Of a stretch of DNA of 64,000 nucleotides, positions 22,768 to 33,798 are shown in pieces; the first letter of the stretch is position 1; every line of letters begins with the position of its first letter. The position numbers and the translations under genes were made by a program. Where the stretch lies: the NCBI GenBank assembly GCA_033239525.1, contig BSYO01000009.1, forward strand, positions 19,861,299 to 19,925,298, written 5' to 3'. This DNA is from Nepenthes gracilis (Eukaryota > Streptophyta > Magnoliopsida > Caryophyllales > Nepenthaceae). The notes beneath the pieces were generated by a model. It did not search any database. It was not told the origin of the DNA and was given only the letters and a program-made list of their open reading frames with translations.

Positions 22768-24312
22768 TTAAACAAGGCTTGGTTTCATCTGTAGAATTAA
22801 ACCTTGCTTCAATGCTGCACCAAACACATTATAAGCACCCAACAAATTTCCCTGCCTTGTGAATTCGTCAATCAAGAGATTAAAGCTAACTTTACTCGGA
22901 TTCCTACTCATTTCATACACGAGAACCAAAACCGATAATGCTTCATTGATCTTTCCCTGTTTACATAGTGCTCGAATAATTCTGTTAATGGTGATCATCC
23001 TGGGAAAATACCCATTTTCAACCATCTCATGGAGAATAACTAAAGCCATGTCTATCTCATTCCCAACACAAAATGTATGGATTATTACGCAGTATGTGTT
23101 TGGATAGATGGCATAAGCCCATGTCTTCATTTTCTCAAGCACTGGATAGATACACCTTAGTAGCCCTCTATCTGTCCATGATTTTCTACACATCCCTCTC
23201 AAAAGAGTGTTCATCATCCTCTCATCCACCTTAAAACCCACATCGACCATTTCTCCATAAACCCAGAAAGCTGCTATAATTTTACCCCACTTCAATAATC
23301 CATGAAGCAATGTGCTATAACTAATGTAGTCTGGTTTACATCCTCTCTCCTTCATTTGCTTCAACAGCTTAATCCCCTTCCTTGGTTTCCCTTCTTTACA
23401 ATACCCATCAAAAAGAGTGTTATATGTAACCTGATTTGGTGTCATTCCCATGTCAACAGCTTCATTAAATAATTCCATGGCTTCATCTGACCTGCCTACT
23501 TTACAAAAACCATCCATAACAGTTGTGTAAGAGTAAATATCAGGATCATCCCCATTATTCTTCATCGTCATCAGCATATCATATGCTTCCTCTACCTTAC
23601 CCACATAGCACAGCCCCTTCAGCAAGCAATTGTAAGTTTGAACAGTTGGTTTGCAGCCAATCCAACCCATCATCTCCACAACCTGAAAAGCCATTTGCAT
23701 TCTCCCTCGCCTGCAGAATGAATTGATCAAAATGGTAAGCGTCACAGCATTTGGTCGAAACCCATTATCAAACATGTGGTCTGCAACTCTCCTAGCCTCA
23801 ACAGGATCGTTTTTCTTGCAATGGCACCTGATCATTATGGAGTAGGTCCAACAATCTGGCAATAGGCCATACACGGGCATTTCGTCGAACAGTTTCAAGG
23901 CAAGTTCAGGCTCATCAGTCATGACCACAGCCATGAGCATATCGTTGAAGTCATCAATGGTCTTGAACCCACCATCCTTCTGAATCAGATTAACGAGTTC
24001 CAACCTCTCTGGATGGGGTATTGCTCTGACTCTTTCGGCCAAATGCTGAACTCTTAATCCGCTGCCTTTCACATCAAAATCAGGCGTTTGTTCTTGCTCT
24101 TCTGGTAAGGAGATGACAGCATTATCTGCTGTAAATGATACTGACTTCGGAATTGAGTTGTGATACTTACGAATCAAACTGGAAGCTGACTTGGTTGATG
24201 GTAAGCTACTCTTTTTGCTGAAGAGGCATAGTTCAGCTTTGGGGTTGATTTGTTGCGCAGATAAGGTAGGGAAAGGTGGATGCAGCCATGGGCAAACGAG
24301 AACACAAGGCAT
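22768..24312 (-). CDS. P-class pentatricopeptide repeat (PPR) protein
   Basis: An intronless frame of 514 aa, as is usual for plant PPR genes. Residues 1 to about 60 are rich in Ser, Lys and hydrophobic residues with few acidic residues and suggest organelle targeting; plastid or mitochondrion cannot be decided. From about residue 119 there are some nine to ten 35-residue helix-turn-helix repeats, for example TYSIMIRCHCKKNDPVEARR, TYNCLLKGLCYVGKVEEAYD, SYTTVMDGFCKVGRSDEAME and TYNTLFDGYCKEGKPRKGIK. There is no E, DYW or SMR domain, so it belongs to the P class, which binds single-stranded organellar RNA and affects its stability, splicing or translation. One repeat after residue 370 is lengthened (CRKSWTDRGLLRCIYPVLEKM). 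The start at 24312 was chosen as the first ATG giving a targeting-like N-terminus. It converges with EF-P, with the solo LTR between them. The RNA target is unknown. Confidence 0.92.
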   Translation of the reverse strand: MPCVLVCPWLHPPFPTLSAQQINPKAELCLFSKKSSLPSTKSASSLIRKYHNSIPKSVSFTADNAVISLPEEQEQTPDFDVKGSGLRVQHLAERVRAIPHPERLELVNLIQKDGGFKTIDDFNDMLMAVVMTDEPELALKLFDEMPVYGLLPDCWTYSIMIRCHCKKNDPVEARRVADHMFDNGFRPNAVTLTILINSFCRRGRMQMAFQVVEMMGWIGCKPTVQTYNCLLKGLCYVGKVEEAYDMLMTMKNNGDDPDIYSYTTVMDGFCKVGRSDEAMELFNEAVDMGMTPNQVTYNTLFDGYCKEGKPRKGIKLLKQMKERGCKPDYISYSTLLHGLLKWGKIIAAFWVYGEMVDVGFKVDERMMNTLLRGMCRKSWTDRGLLRCIYPVLEKMKTWAYAIYPNTYCVIIHTFCVGNEIDMALVILHEMVENGYFPRMITINRIIRALCKQGKINEALSVLVLVYEMSRNPSKVSFNLLIDEFTRQGNLLGAYNVFGAALKQGLILQMKPSLV

Positions 24313-24632
24313 GAAGTGAAGGGTTGTGAATTTCAGACCTTTAGGCCGAACCCGGATCCGAAGCGCCTCTTAGCAACCTTAGAAAAGCAATTTTAGTTTA
24401 ATAAATATTTGCAGACAGACATTAAATATCTTCAATTTATAAGGTACTGAAAAGAGAATGAAAAATAGACTTCAAACTAAAATTTTTCACGTCTAAGACA
24501 TGCTACTATAGGACAAATTTTGGGCTACGAATCCAAATTCTCCTCACCCACAACTGGTCCAAAAGGGAAGAACCTTTTTCTATGTGGCTAGAAAAATTAT
24601 ATTTATTCTGACTCAAAAAATATATATATATT
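24313..24632. other. Upstream flank of the PPR gene
   Basis: This should hold the promoter and 5' UTR of the minus-strand PPR gene. I see no clear TATA box and no other gene. Confidence 0.35.
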
Positions 24633-24964
24633 ACAGTACGTTTAGTTGTTGAAATGAAATATGGTGAGAATATAATAGTTATTTTAGAATATAATAGAAT
24701 GAGAATATAGTTAAAATTGTTATTTTTATATTTAATTGTTAGAATAAAATAAGGTAAAAATTAATATTCTTTTATTTAATTTGTGAAATAGTATGATAAA
24801 TAAGATGAGAATAGTGATAATAATAATAATGATAATAGTAATAGTAATAATAATATATAATAATAAATATAATAATAATAATAAAATATAATAATAATAA
24901 TAATAATAATAATGAAAATAGCTATTTTCATCTTTCATGTGGGAATAGATATTTTCACAAATAT
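24633..24964. mobile_element. Left arm of a MITE-like element split by the LTR retrotransposon
   Basis: The end reads ACAGTACGTTTAGTTGTTG. The complement of the far end (about 34505-34520) reads ATCATATTTGGTTGCTGG, giving an imperfect terminal inverted repeat of the TTTGGTTG type common in plant hAT-like MITEs. AATAAGGT..AAAA motifs occur in both arms. The interior has expanded as an ATA microsatellite. The LTR retrotransposon starts at 24965. Confidence 0.45.
24806..24915. repeat. (ATA)n-type microsatellite
   Basis: A long interrupted run of AAT/ATA triplets covers about 110 bp and ends in a pure run of about nine repeats. Confidence 0.9.
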
Positions 24965-25555
24965 TGTTGCGGATCTGGTCCGGAATTTGACGGATGTGGT
25001 CAAGTGGATCTCAGTCCGGTGGTTGATTTGGATTATTCTCGTAACTCCGTCCGCTTTCAACTCACGTCCCGCGCAACACAACCGCAGACAAGATGGTCTG
25101 GAGGCCTAACGAGGCTAAATCCCAAAGCGCACTCCGACGCAATTTCGTCGGTCATTTGCCTTTTTTGAAAATAAAAGGAAAGATATTATTTTATTCTTCT
25201 TCTAGATGTATTCAGATTAAGAGAGAATTTTCTGACCGAAAATTGAAGTCCCTCACCCGAGGTTTACCTTTCCTTTATGCGCTTCCTCTTGATTTTATCT
25301 TACCCAGGAGAAGTTATACTTCTCAGGATAAGTGCATTTGGTTTTTTCCATCTCCTAGTTGGTTTATTAACTTCCACTCCTGGTGGTTTATTAACTTCCC
25401 ACTCCGGGTGGTTTATTAACTTCCCACTAGGGTAGTTTCCATAACTCCTTCTAGGTTATAGCGGTTTTCCTAAAACCCAACCGTAGAAGTTCTTAATAGC
25501 TTCCATACTCAATCCATGGGTAGCTTTTTAGTTATTCGGGTTATTATACCCATCA
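24965..25555 (-). repeat. 3' LTR of the Tat-type element
   Basis: 591 bp, reading TGTTGCGG..CCCATCA on the + strand. It differs from the other LTR by small indels and substitutions, so the insertion is not recent. The + frame at 25093-25419 through it is not a gene. Confidence 0.9.
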
Positions 25556-25567
25556 CTAGCCCCCCAT
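25556..25567 (-). other. Polypurine tract of the Tat-type element
   Basis: On the minus strand ATGGGGGGCTAG directly precedes the 3' LTR start TGATGGG. This is the place of the plus-strand primer in LTR retrotransposons. Confidence 0.65.
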
Positions 25568-25659
25568 GTTAGAAGATTAAAATTTTAACTTCTAGCGTGT
25601 TTTGGTAATGGAATTGACTACTTAGAATTTTTTCAGATTTTCATTGCTCCGAACTTAGT

Positions 25660-26145
25660 GATTCGATTTTTCTGATCACTCCGGATTTTTTTTACTCCGG
25701 ATTTTTGTGACTCCCTCTTTTTGGTCACTCCGGGGATTTTTTACTCCGGATTTTTGTGACTCCCGCTTTTTGGTCACTCCGGAGATTTTTTACTCCAGAT
25801 TTGGTGACTCCCGCTTTTTGGTCACTCTGAAAATTTTTACTCCGGATTTGGTGACTCCCGCTTTTTGGTCACTCTGAAAATTTTTACTCCAGATTTGGTG
25901 ACTCCCACTTTTTGGTCACTCAGGAGATTTCTTACTCGGATTTGGTGACTCCCGCTTTTGGTCACTCAAAAATTTTACTCCGTTTGGTGACTCCGCTTTT
26001 TGGTCACTCCGAGATTTCTTATCCGGTTGGTGACTCCGCTTTTTGGTCACTCCGGAAATTTTTACTCCGGTTGGTGACTCTGCTTTTTGGTCACTCAGGA
26101 GATTTCTTACTCCGGTTTGGTGACTCCGCTTTTGGTCACTCTGGG
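25660..26145. repeat. Tandem repeat array in the 3' region of the Tat-type element
   Basis: About ten copies of a unit reading GGTGACTCC(C)GCTTTTTGGT, then CACTC..., a short A/T stretch and TACTCCGG. Successive GTGACTC starts are at 25707, 25756, 25804, 25851, 25898, 25945, 25987, 26030, 26074 and 26120, so the period shrinks from 49 to 42 bp across the array. Each unit contains GGTGACTC and GGTCACTC, a partly self-complementary pair. The open frames on both strands here (Ser/Pro/Lys-rich or Phe/Gly/His-rich) come from the repeat. Confidence 0.92.
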
Positions 26146-26389
26146 ATGGCGATTGGCCACGACAAAGTCTTAGCCGGCTTGCCACGTGTTGATCATCGCG
26201 TGGTAACTTATGTAACCGCCGTTTTGAGTAGCAAATGCTTTTGCAACACGCGTCCTCTTTATTACTTTTGAATTTGAACGGACACGTCCCTTCAAACCTA
26301 TAAATTAGGTTTTCCCCTTTTTACGTTACTCTGTTTTTTCATCTTCCTTCTCCTGTTTCTCCGGATTTCACCTCTCTTCTTCCGCTTCA

Positions 26390-28145
26390 ATGGCGTCTAA
26401 AGTTGAGCCGATTAAGTTCTGTCCTCACCATCAAGAGATGGAGAATATCATTCTTCAAGATAAGATTCCAAGTTCATATCTGCGCCGATACCGAAGGAGA
26501 CCGATAGAGCCGATTCTCTCCAACGGATATATCACAGTATACGAAGCGCATTTGAAGAGTGGTCTTCGTTTTTCCTCGCATCGAACTTGAACAATTTTTT
26601 TCGATTTAGGCGTGTCCATCGCACGCTATCACGCGAACGCCGTGAGGTATCTCTGTAACCTCTGCATATTTTTCCGTCTTCAAGGTACAACTCTCAATAC
26701 TTCCATTGTTAGGGCTTTATTTAAATTTTGTCAAAATGGGGATTGGATATCCCTATCTCCTCGCGATTTAAATATTAGTGGAGTTATTATCGATACGGTC
26801 AAAAATTGAAAAGATCGTTTCTTTTTTTTGTAGCCCCTCAAACCGGCATTCCTAATGCTGGGGTAAAGTCCCGACCGCTTTTAAGCAAGCCACCTTAAGA
26901 AGAAGAGTCGGTGAAACCTCGGATTAAAATGATTAAATCGAATATGGAGTCGTTTTCGATAAGGGACGCTTGTTTACCCCCGAGATTTTGCTCGACCAAA
27001 CGGGGTTTTAATCGGTAAAGCTGGAACTTCGAGCCAACTCCCAAAAAAAAACTAAAAAGGAAAGCGAAGGACATCGCGCCACGGGGCGTAAACGTTTGAT
27101 TGTTTCCATGACCAATCTCCTTCTTCCGATACCGACAGGTTGATCTCTACGACCGAGAAGTTAAAAGGAGTTCGGGAAGAAAATCCCGTTAGCGAGTCCG
27201 TGCCCTCGAGATGGGAGCCGATGAAATGGCCATCGTTCCATACACCATATCCGCTCCGACCCAACGGAATCTTTTTATGGTCCAGTTGATTGACGTGTTG
27301 AAAAGCCTCATCAAGAAATTCCAACTCCATTTGTTTTTTTCTCATCCTACTCTGGGTCTTGGTCGCTCCTACTCGCTGGTTTCGCCTCCGCCTCCCTCAA
27401 GGTTCAACCGATCCTGTCGTTCACTCTCCTCTCCGGAATTCAGCTGGTCCGGATTCGGAACAAGCTCCGGCCTCTTCACGTCGTATACCCTTGAAGACCG
27501 CAGCTCAAAAAGCCCGTTACATAACAGTAAGATTCTGAAAAGAGATTTTTTTTTTTTTACTTTCTTCTGACTGATCCTTGTACTCAACAGAGTGAGAAAA
27601 TGGGTGAGATTTTAAATCTCTGCTTAACCCAACGTGATTTGAGGATGGAGCAGCTTGAGAAAGAAATCCAAAACTTGAAAAAGAGCGCACGATCCATCAT
27701 CCTTGAACAACCGAGAATCGAATATCGGGCGACGCCGCCAAGATTGATCTTCAAGCGTATTTCTAGTATGGAGCTTGAGTTGCTGCAAGTTAATGAAGCT
27801 TTGAAGGCGTCCCAAGAACATGCATCCAGTCTGAGAAGTGATAATGCTAAATTGGGAGCGGAGCTCATGGTCCGACTTAAGCCTGAAGAGGTCCGTCCGG
27901 CTTTGAATGCCAGATTTTTGGACGGAATCCTTTTATGCCGGCAGATTGCTCCAAAGTTGGATCCAAATTTTCCGGTTGGCTTTTTTGATCCAAGGAATCA
28001 AGGCGCCCGCCTCGGATCGGACTTGGTAGACTTCTCGAGTTTGGCGAACCTTCAACGCACCTCCATCAAGTCCTCCACATTAATTTTCATTTTTATTAAC
28101 GTCAGACCGAGGACAAAGAAGAAATGTAACGAAAACCCTTTATGA
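26390..28145 (+). pseudogene. Antisense extra ORF of the Tat-type element (gypsy-type 'Transposase_28'-like protein)
   Basis: This lies between integrase and the 3' LTR but on the strand opposite to gag-pol. Piece 1 (26390-26590) starts MASKVEPIKFC and ends with ITVYEAHLKSGLRF, the entry motif of the plant gypsy-associated Transposase_28 family, whose members read V.E..L..GLR.P. After a frame change, piece 2 (26612-26809) has SIARYHANAVRYLCNLCIFF and SIVRALFKFCQNGDWISLSP, the following conserved block. Piece 3 (27600-28145) has a strongly charged coiled coil (RMEQLEKEIQNLKKS, then LELLQVNEALKASQEHASSL) and ends near FPVGFFDP. Function of this protein family is not known. The frame is broken at least twice. 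Confidence 0.65.
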
Positions 28146-28167
28146 ATGGAAAGTAATATATTGACTT

Positions 28168-29250
28168 TTATTGAAAGAATTTTTTCAAATGCATTGCATT
28201 CCATGTTCTAGGCACTAACTTTCCATTCGAGGTGCGCAATTTATAAGCACCGTTTAATACTGTTGAAACAATAAACGGACCTTCCCAATTAGGAGATAAC
28301 TTATTTCTATTCGCATTTTTTCCGGTGGCTTGTATGCTTCTCAAAACTAAATCTCCCACGCCAAACCGTCGCGCTTTCGTTCTCTTGTTGTAGTATCGAG
28401 CCAGATCCGTTGATATGCCGCACCGCACTGGCTGCTTTCCCGACTTCCTCCAATAAGTCTAGATTTTCCTTTAGCCCGTTTTGTATTCTTTGTATGAATC
28501 GAAATTTTCTATCCGGAGGTCAAGGGCAACCCTATCTCGGTGGTATCACCGCCCTTGCCCATAACATAAATTGAATGGCGTTTCTTTTGTTGATTCTTTA
28601 GAGTCGTCCGGTTTGACCACAAAATTGATGGCAACTCATCCCCAAGAGAGCCCCTGCTTCCTGGAGTTTGGTTTTTAAACGTGTAGTAAAGTCCAGGTTA
28701 GTCACCTCTATTTTGGTCGTTTGCTTGTGGATGGCAAGCAAGAGGTGTGCGCCAACCGGATCCTCAAATTTGAACGGGAACTTAGTAAAGCGCTTCCCTG
28801 TAAACCGGGTTCCGTTATCGGTGACTATTACTTAGGAACTCCAAACCTAAGAAACAATGTTTTGCCGCACGAACTCCGTCGCATTATGTTGATTATTTTT
28901 GCCAAGGGAGAAGCTTCCACCCACTTGGTAAAATAATCTATTCCGCTATAATGAACTTCATTTGTCAGCCAGCCTACTTGGGAAGGGTCCCGGTATGTCT
29001 AGCCCATCAGGCGAAAACTGACCAGGGCGCTTGTAATGATTTCAATTCGGTTGAGGTGTGTGAGGTATGCTTAGTGGATTTGCAGTTCTCACATTTTCGA
29101 CAAAGTCAAGCGTCTTTTTCATAGTCGGCAAAAATATCCTTGTCGCATTAATTTGAAGGCGATTCTTTCCTACTATGTGGGACCCACAAATCCCAAGATG
29201 GACCTCACCAAGAGCATAATGCCTTCCTCCTAGGGGTTAGGCATCTCAAA
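28168..29250 (-). pseudogene. Integrase region of the Tat-type element
   Basis: On the minus strand I read DYFTKWVEA near 28915-28945, around the first catalytic Asp, and TDNGTRFTG at about 28796-28822, containing the second Asp. A C-terminal piece at 28168-28428 has ARYYNKRTKARRFGVGDLVL, then LSPNWEGPFIV and a final HLKKFFQ. This is the GPF/Y-type end of Ty3/gypsy integrases and lacks a chromodomain. Stops interrupt the core. Confidence 0.75.
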
Positions 29251-29323
29251 CAGGGACGGAGTACCCACGGTATAGTTTTCCATCAATGATGACGTACCCG
29301 CCTAGTGATTTTCTTTATTCTCT

Positions 29324-29700
29324 TTACTTCGTGGGATTTTCTCGAACTACTCCGTCAGATAAGTATCGATAATAAGGAGTCATCCAGCTTTCATTACTGG
29401 TGACTTGTAGGATATCTTGATCTACTTCTTCAATACTCGGAGTAGTTAGAACCTCTCGCATACTTCGGGTATACTGCTCCGGATTTTCTATGGCTGCCGC
29501 TTTGGCTAACTGATCGGCCTTTCCGTTTTCCGTTCTAGAAATATGGTGCATGTCAATTTTATCAAAATCTTGAAATGCACTTCTTACCTTAGAAAGGTAT
29601 CTTGCTAAACACGAGTTTGACACCTCAAAGTTTCCTTGAACTTGATTAACCATCAGTTGAGTCATCAGAGACATGACATATTTTCTTGAACATTCCTCGC
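29324..29700 (-). pseudogene. Second (archaeal-like) RNase H domain of the Tat-type element
   Basis: The frame 29324-29674 contains SLMTQLMVNQVQGNFEVSN, ARYLSKVRSAFQDFDKIDMH and HISRTENGKADQLAKAAA. This is the additional RNase H module that marks the plant Tat group, followed by a linker reading ESWMTPYYRYLSDG. The N-terminal catalytic Asp strand lies before this frame and is degraded. Confidence 0.75.
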
Positions 29701-29889
29701 CAATCGTAGTCAGCCCCGAGCTTCATATTCAGTTACATTGTTTGTTGTTGGGAATGAAAGCCTTAGTGAATATAAAATTTCCATTCCTTGGAGTTCGCAA
29801 CATCACTCCGGCTCCGCTTCCGATTGTGTAGAAGATCCAGTCCACATACATCGTCCATGGATTGGACAAATCGGTCCGTCTCATTTTTG

Positions 29890-30480
29890 ATCTTGTTTCA
29901 TTATTTTTGGTGAAAAGGAAGTTTCAACCAAAAAATCAGCCAAAGCCTTTGTCCTTTTATTGGCGGTCTTGGCTTGTACTCAATATCAAATTCTCCAAGC
30001 TCGATTGCCCATTTGACGGTCCCGATGTGTCCAGTTTTTAAAATCCCTTTAAGAGGGCGGGTGCTGAGGCCGGTTATCTTATGGGCTTGAAAATATGGCC
30101 TTAGCTTTCTCGAATGAAAAACCGAGCTAGCACTATCTTTTTTAGCGTGTGTGTAACGACTTTCCACTTGGATAAACGTTTGCGGCGTAGTACACTCGAT
30201 TTTTGAACATCCGTCATTCTTTGGATTAAAACCGAACTTAATGCTACATCGAAAATCGCTAGATATAAAAATAATTCCTCTCCCTCAAATGGTGACGTCG
30301 GAAAGAAGAGGGTGGCTAAATACTCTTTTAAATTTTGAAAAGCGGCTTGGCATTCTTGACCCACTGAAACCATTTGCTTTGGTTCCTCTTAAAGCTTTGA
30401 AAAATGGAAGGTACTTCTCCGCCGATCTAGATAAAAATCGGGGAGAGGCCGCAAGCCTTCCCCGTAAGCCGTTGAACTTC
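29890..30480 (-). pseudogene. Retroviral-type RNase H region of the Tat-type element
   Basis: Frame pieces contain ECQAAFQNLKEYLA and EELFLYLAIFDVALSSVLIQ (30101-30373), matching the connection and RNase H domains of Ty3/gypsy pol. This is followed by LRPYFQAHKITGLSTRPL and GRV-like GTVKWAIELGEFDIEYKPR (29901-30167). At least one frameshift separates them. Confidence 0.75.
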
Positions 30481-31330
30481 TTTTATGGTTTTTGGCGGAC
30501 TCATTTCGCAACCGCCTTTATTTTTAGGATTGGCCTCAATTCCTCGCTTTGAAACGATGAATCCTAAAATTTGCCCGAAGATACTCCGAAAGCACATTTG
30601 GTGGATTTAATTTCATCCGATGTTTAGGAGTACTTCAAAAGCTTCTTCCAAATCCTTAGTGTGATCATCCATGATTTTACTTTTTACAAGCATATCATCT
30701 ACGTACACCTCCATGTTTTGCCGATCGATGACCGTGAACAATCATTTCACCGATCTTTGATATGTTGCTCGGCGTTCTTTAATCCGACGGCATTACTTGT
30801 ACATTAAGTGCCTTCGTGGTCATAAAGGAGGTGTGTTCTTCATCCTCAGGGCTCATGCTAACTGATTATAACCGAGTACGCATCCATAAAACCGAGTAGC
30901 TCATGTCCGAAAGTTCAATCTACCAATAGATCAATCCTTGGCAAAGGAAAACTGTCCTTTGGGCAGGCTTTATTCAGATTGGTGAAATCAACGCACATTC
31001 TCCATTTTCCGTTGCTCTTTTTTACCATAACCACATTGGAAAGCGATCAGGATATTGGACTTCCTTTATAAACCTAAAAGATCCAAGAAATTTTTTACTT
31101 CCTCCCTGATTGCAATAAGTTTTTCCACCGAGTAGTTCCTCCTCTTTTGTCTAATCGGTTTGTGATTGGGATTCAAACTTAATTTATGGACCATCACTTG
31201 GTTGGAATTCGAGGCATATCGGATGACGCCCAAGCAAAGACATCCTTGTTTTTTGGAGGAACTCAATTAACCGCCCATAACTCGGTCCCGGTCAACGAGT
31301 TTCCTATTTGTACGCATTTTTTGGATCTGT
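30481..31330 (-). pseudogene. Reverse transcriptase region of the Tat-type element
   Basis: The N-terminal piece has HKLSLNPNHKPIRQKRRNYS and then AIREEVKNFLDL (31066-31266). Further on, the minus strand reads MPSGLKNAEQHIK near 30755-30795, in place of the usual MPFGLKNAGATYQ. MEVYVDDMLVKSK lies near 30679-30717, with the catalytic YVDD at 30694-30705. Frames are broken, but the domain order is clear. Confidence 0.8.
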
Positions 31331-31375
31331 TGGATCCAAAGGAATTAGATCAAGAACTTCTGAATTTGAGCTTGT

Positions 31376-31880
31376 TCAGTAACGTGCTTTCGTCTCGATA
31401 GTCAAAATCTTCCACAGACCGGTCTTGAACATTTTTTTCAACTTGGGATAAGTAACACGTTCTTCCAGAATTTGATCTCCCAATATCTCTCCAACTCCAT
31501 TTAATGTTGGGAACTTTATTTTTAAATGAGGAATAGACGTTACTGCTCCAAAAATTGCAAGGCAGGGCCGGCCTAGAATTGCGTTATAAATCAAGGCGAG
31601 TCCACTACCAAAAATGTTAGTTCGTGAGAAGCGAGTTCTTGGGTAAGTCCCAACGTAACTTCCAATGGATGGTTCCTTTGATCAGAATCGGCTTATTTTC
31701 CACTCCGACAAGGTGGTCCATTGGCGGCCGGAGTTGATTAATTTTCAAACCCAACTTAATGAAAGCATCGAAATAAAGCAAATTACTAGAGCTTCCATTA
31801 TCAATAAAGATTCGTTTCATCCGGTAATCCACGTTACTGAGCCGAAACTAAGGCAGATACAACTAGAGGATCGAATGTGG
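31376..31880 (-). pseudogene. Aspartic protease region of the Tat-type element
   Basis: One piece reads RIFIDNGSSSNLLYFDAFIK (31617-31832), the retropepsin active-site block with D-N-G in place of D-T-G. The next piece has [20 protein letters not shown] (31376-31594), the downstream half of the domain. A frame break separates them near 31600. Confidence 0.8.
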
Positions 31881-32086
31881 TGTTCTCACATGATCCATAT
31901 CTTCCTTACTAAAACTAATTACATCATCACTTTCAAACTTCCGCTTCCTATCACTCCGGGATGATGTCCATTTGACCGACCGAGCCTTGGCGGTCCGGTG
32001 GTTATCATGTTTACCACTCGACCACCACACGCCTTTTCGGTTGTGGGTCGCCTCCGTCTCTTCTTCTTCCAGGTCTTTCACGTGGA

Positions 32087-33725
32087 TTATCTTGGTTTCT
32101 TCAAGAATTTCTTGAGATGTCCTTTCCCGATTAGAATTTCAATTTCCCTTTCGCAGAGTCCAACATTCCTCGAGTTCCATGCCGGTGAGCGATGGTAATG
32201 GCAAAACTTGCTTTGATCTCCACTTTCGGGTTCTTTGGGGCTCTTGGCCACTGAAGAATTTTTCCTCCCGTATTTGCATCGGGATATTTGTTCTTGAATC
32301 ATTTAACGGGGTAGGATCAAAGGGCCTCGAACTCCCTTCGTGTTTGATCTTGAACTTCCTTCTAGGCTCCTTTGGATGGGGTCTTTCATCTTCGTTCCTC
32401 CTTCTCTTCGGTGATCCTTGATAAGAAGGATTCACCCTAGTAGGCTTCTTAGCCTCATTGACTTCCTCCGCCACGTATGTTCAAAGAATTTCCACCTCTC
32501 TGAAAGTTTGTGGATTTGTGTGGGCCAAATGTTTGAAAAATTCTCCTGGCTTCAGATTTGCAATAAAAGTGTTTAATTTCACTTCGTCAGTGAGGCGTGG
32601 AATTCTACGGGCTTCGGAAGTGAATCTTGACAAGAAGCTCTTCAAGTTTTCATTTGGACCCTGTTTGATACGAGCCAAGTGCCAGGGTTGTTTTTCTATT
32701 CTCTGGCTTGAAGCAAATTGAGAGAGAAAGTTTTATGCCAACTCTTGGAAAGACCGAATTGAGTTTGATGGCATCCGGTAAAACCAGATTCTTGCATCCC
32801 CTTTCAAAGTCAACGGGAAGCATTGACACATCATCATTTCATCCAATCCTTGGAAACTCAACAAGGTTCGAAAATGATCCAAATGGTCCATTTGGTCAGT
32901 ACTTCCGTCATATGTGTCAATGACTGGCATTTTGAATTTCGGGGGTAATGGACAGTTCGATTTCTGTTGTGAATGGGGACCTCCTTAGATCACTTGGTCC
33001 ATCCTTGATTTTTCTCCGAAAAGGTAATCCCACATCTTTTCTAATTTTCCTCTCTCTCGAGGTTCAATAAACAGATTTCTTGGAATTGAGATAAGTTCTC
33101 AATTCCTCGTGAACTCAGATCGGAGATTCTTGACATTTTGGCATTGAGATAGGTTCTCAATTCTTCCGAGCCAGATTGTTGATGTTGGGCATTCTTGGCA
33201 TTGAGATAAACTCTCGATTCCTCGGGAGCTTGCACCGTGTAGTCGCTTATTTCTTCCGTCGGGAGGTAAGTTGGAGGAAGCTTCCTCTGGTCCAAATGTC
33301 TTCTTTCACTCCAGGATTTCGCCTTTTCGGAAATTTTGTCTCAACGGATCTGGGCCCAACCGGCCCTCAAGCGAGATCGGCCTTCTCCCTTTTCTCTTGA
33401 AAATACTCTTTCTTGGATATGCACAGGTTGATTTTTTCTTCCGCCTATGTTCTATTGAAGAAATTTGGAATATGCGTTCTTTGAAGAATGGGCGTCAGGC
33501 TTTTGGCGTCCCACTTCTTTGCGTGAAAGACCGAATCTCTTGAGTCATTTCTTTCATACAGCGACGTTCATTGCCAGTATGAGTTGATCTGTGGATTTCT
33601 TTCTGTCTTGTCAAAGGAACGTTATTTTCGAGAACGGCATCTTCTAATGCCGGATACTTGTGGGTCGAGCATTTATCTCAGGAGCACTTGTCACGAGCAC
33701 TTTGGCGTGTTCGAGTGTTAACCAT
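32087..33725 (-). pseudogene. gag region of the Tat-type element
   Basis: The start codon at 33723-33725 gives MVNTRTRQSARDKCS and then a stop. Later pieces give the Retrotrans_gag core (YDGSTDQMDHLDHF, SFQGLDEMMMCQCFPLTLKG, IKQGPNENLKSFLSRF) between 32481 and 32930. The nucleocapsid part (CHYHR..., then GHLKKFLKK) is at 32087-32302, a Tat-style zinc-knuckle relic. The region matches the gag at 5066-6640 piece by piece. Confidence 0.8.
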
Positions 33726-33780
33726 TTTTTTTTTTTTTATATTTTTATTTTTAGTGGTGAATCAAGCTTTTTGTCCGATT

Positions 33781-33798
33781 CCCACAGACGGGCGCCAA
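33781..33798 (-). other. Primer-binding site of the Tat-type element
   Basis: On the minus strand TTGGCGCCCGTCTGTGGG directly follows the 5' LTR end CCGCAACA. This is the position and general form of a tRNA primer-binding site. The exact tRNA was not determined. Confidence 0.75.

Noticed and set aside
22859..23107. Plus-strand open frames inside the PPR gene
   Set aside because: They overlap well-formed PPR repeats on the other strand.
25660..26145. CRISPR-like array
   Set aside because: The units are contiguous diverged tandem repeats without unique spacers and lie inside a plant retrotransposon.
25912..26271. Repetitive protein coded by the tandem array
   Set aside because: The frame follows the 42-49-bp repeat only by chance and shifts between units; both strands give similar frames.
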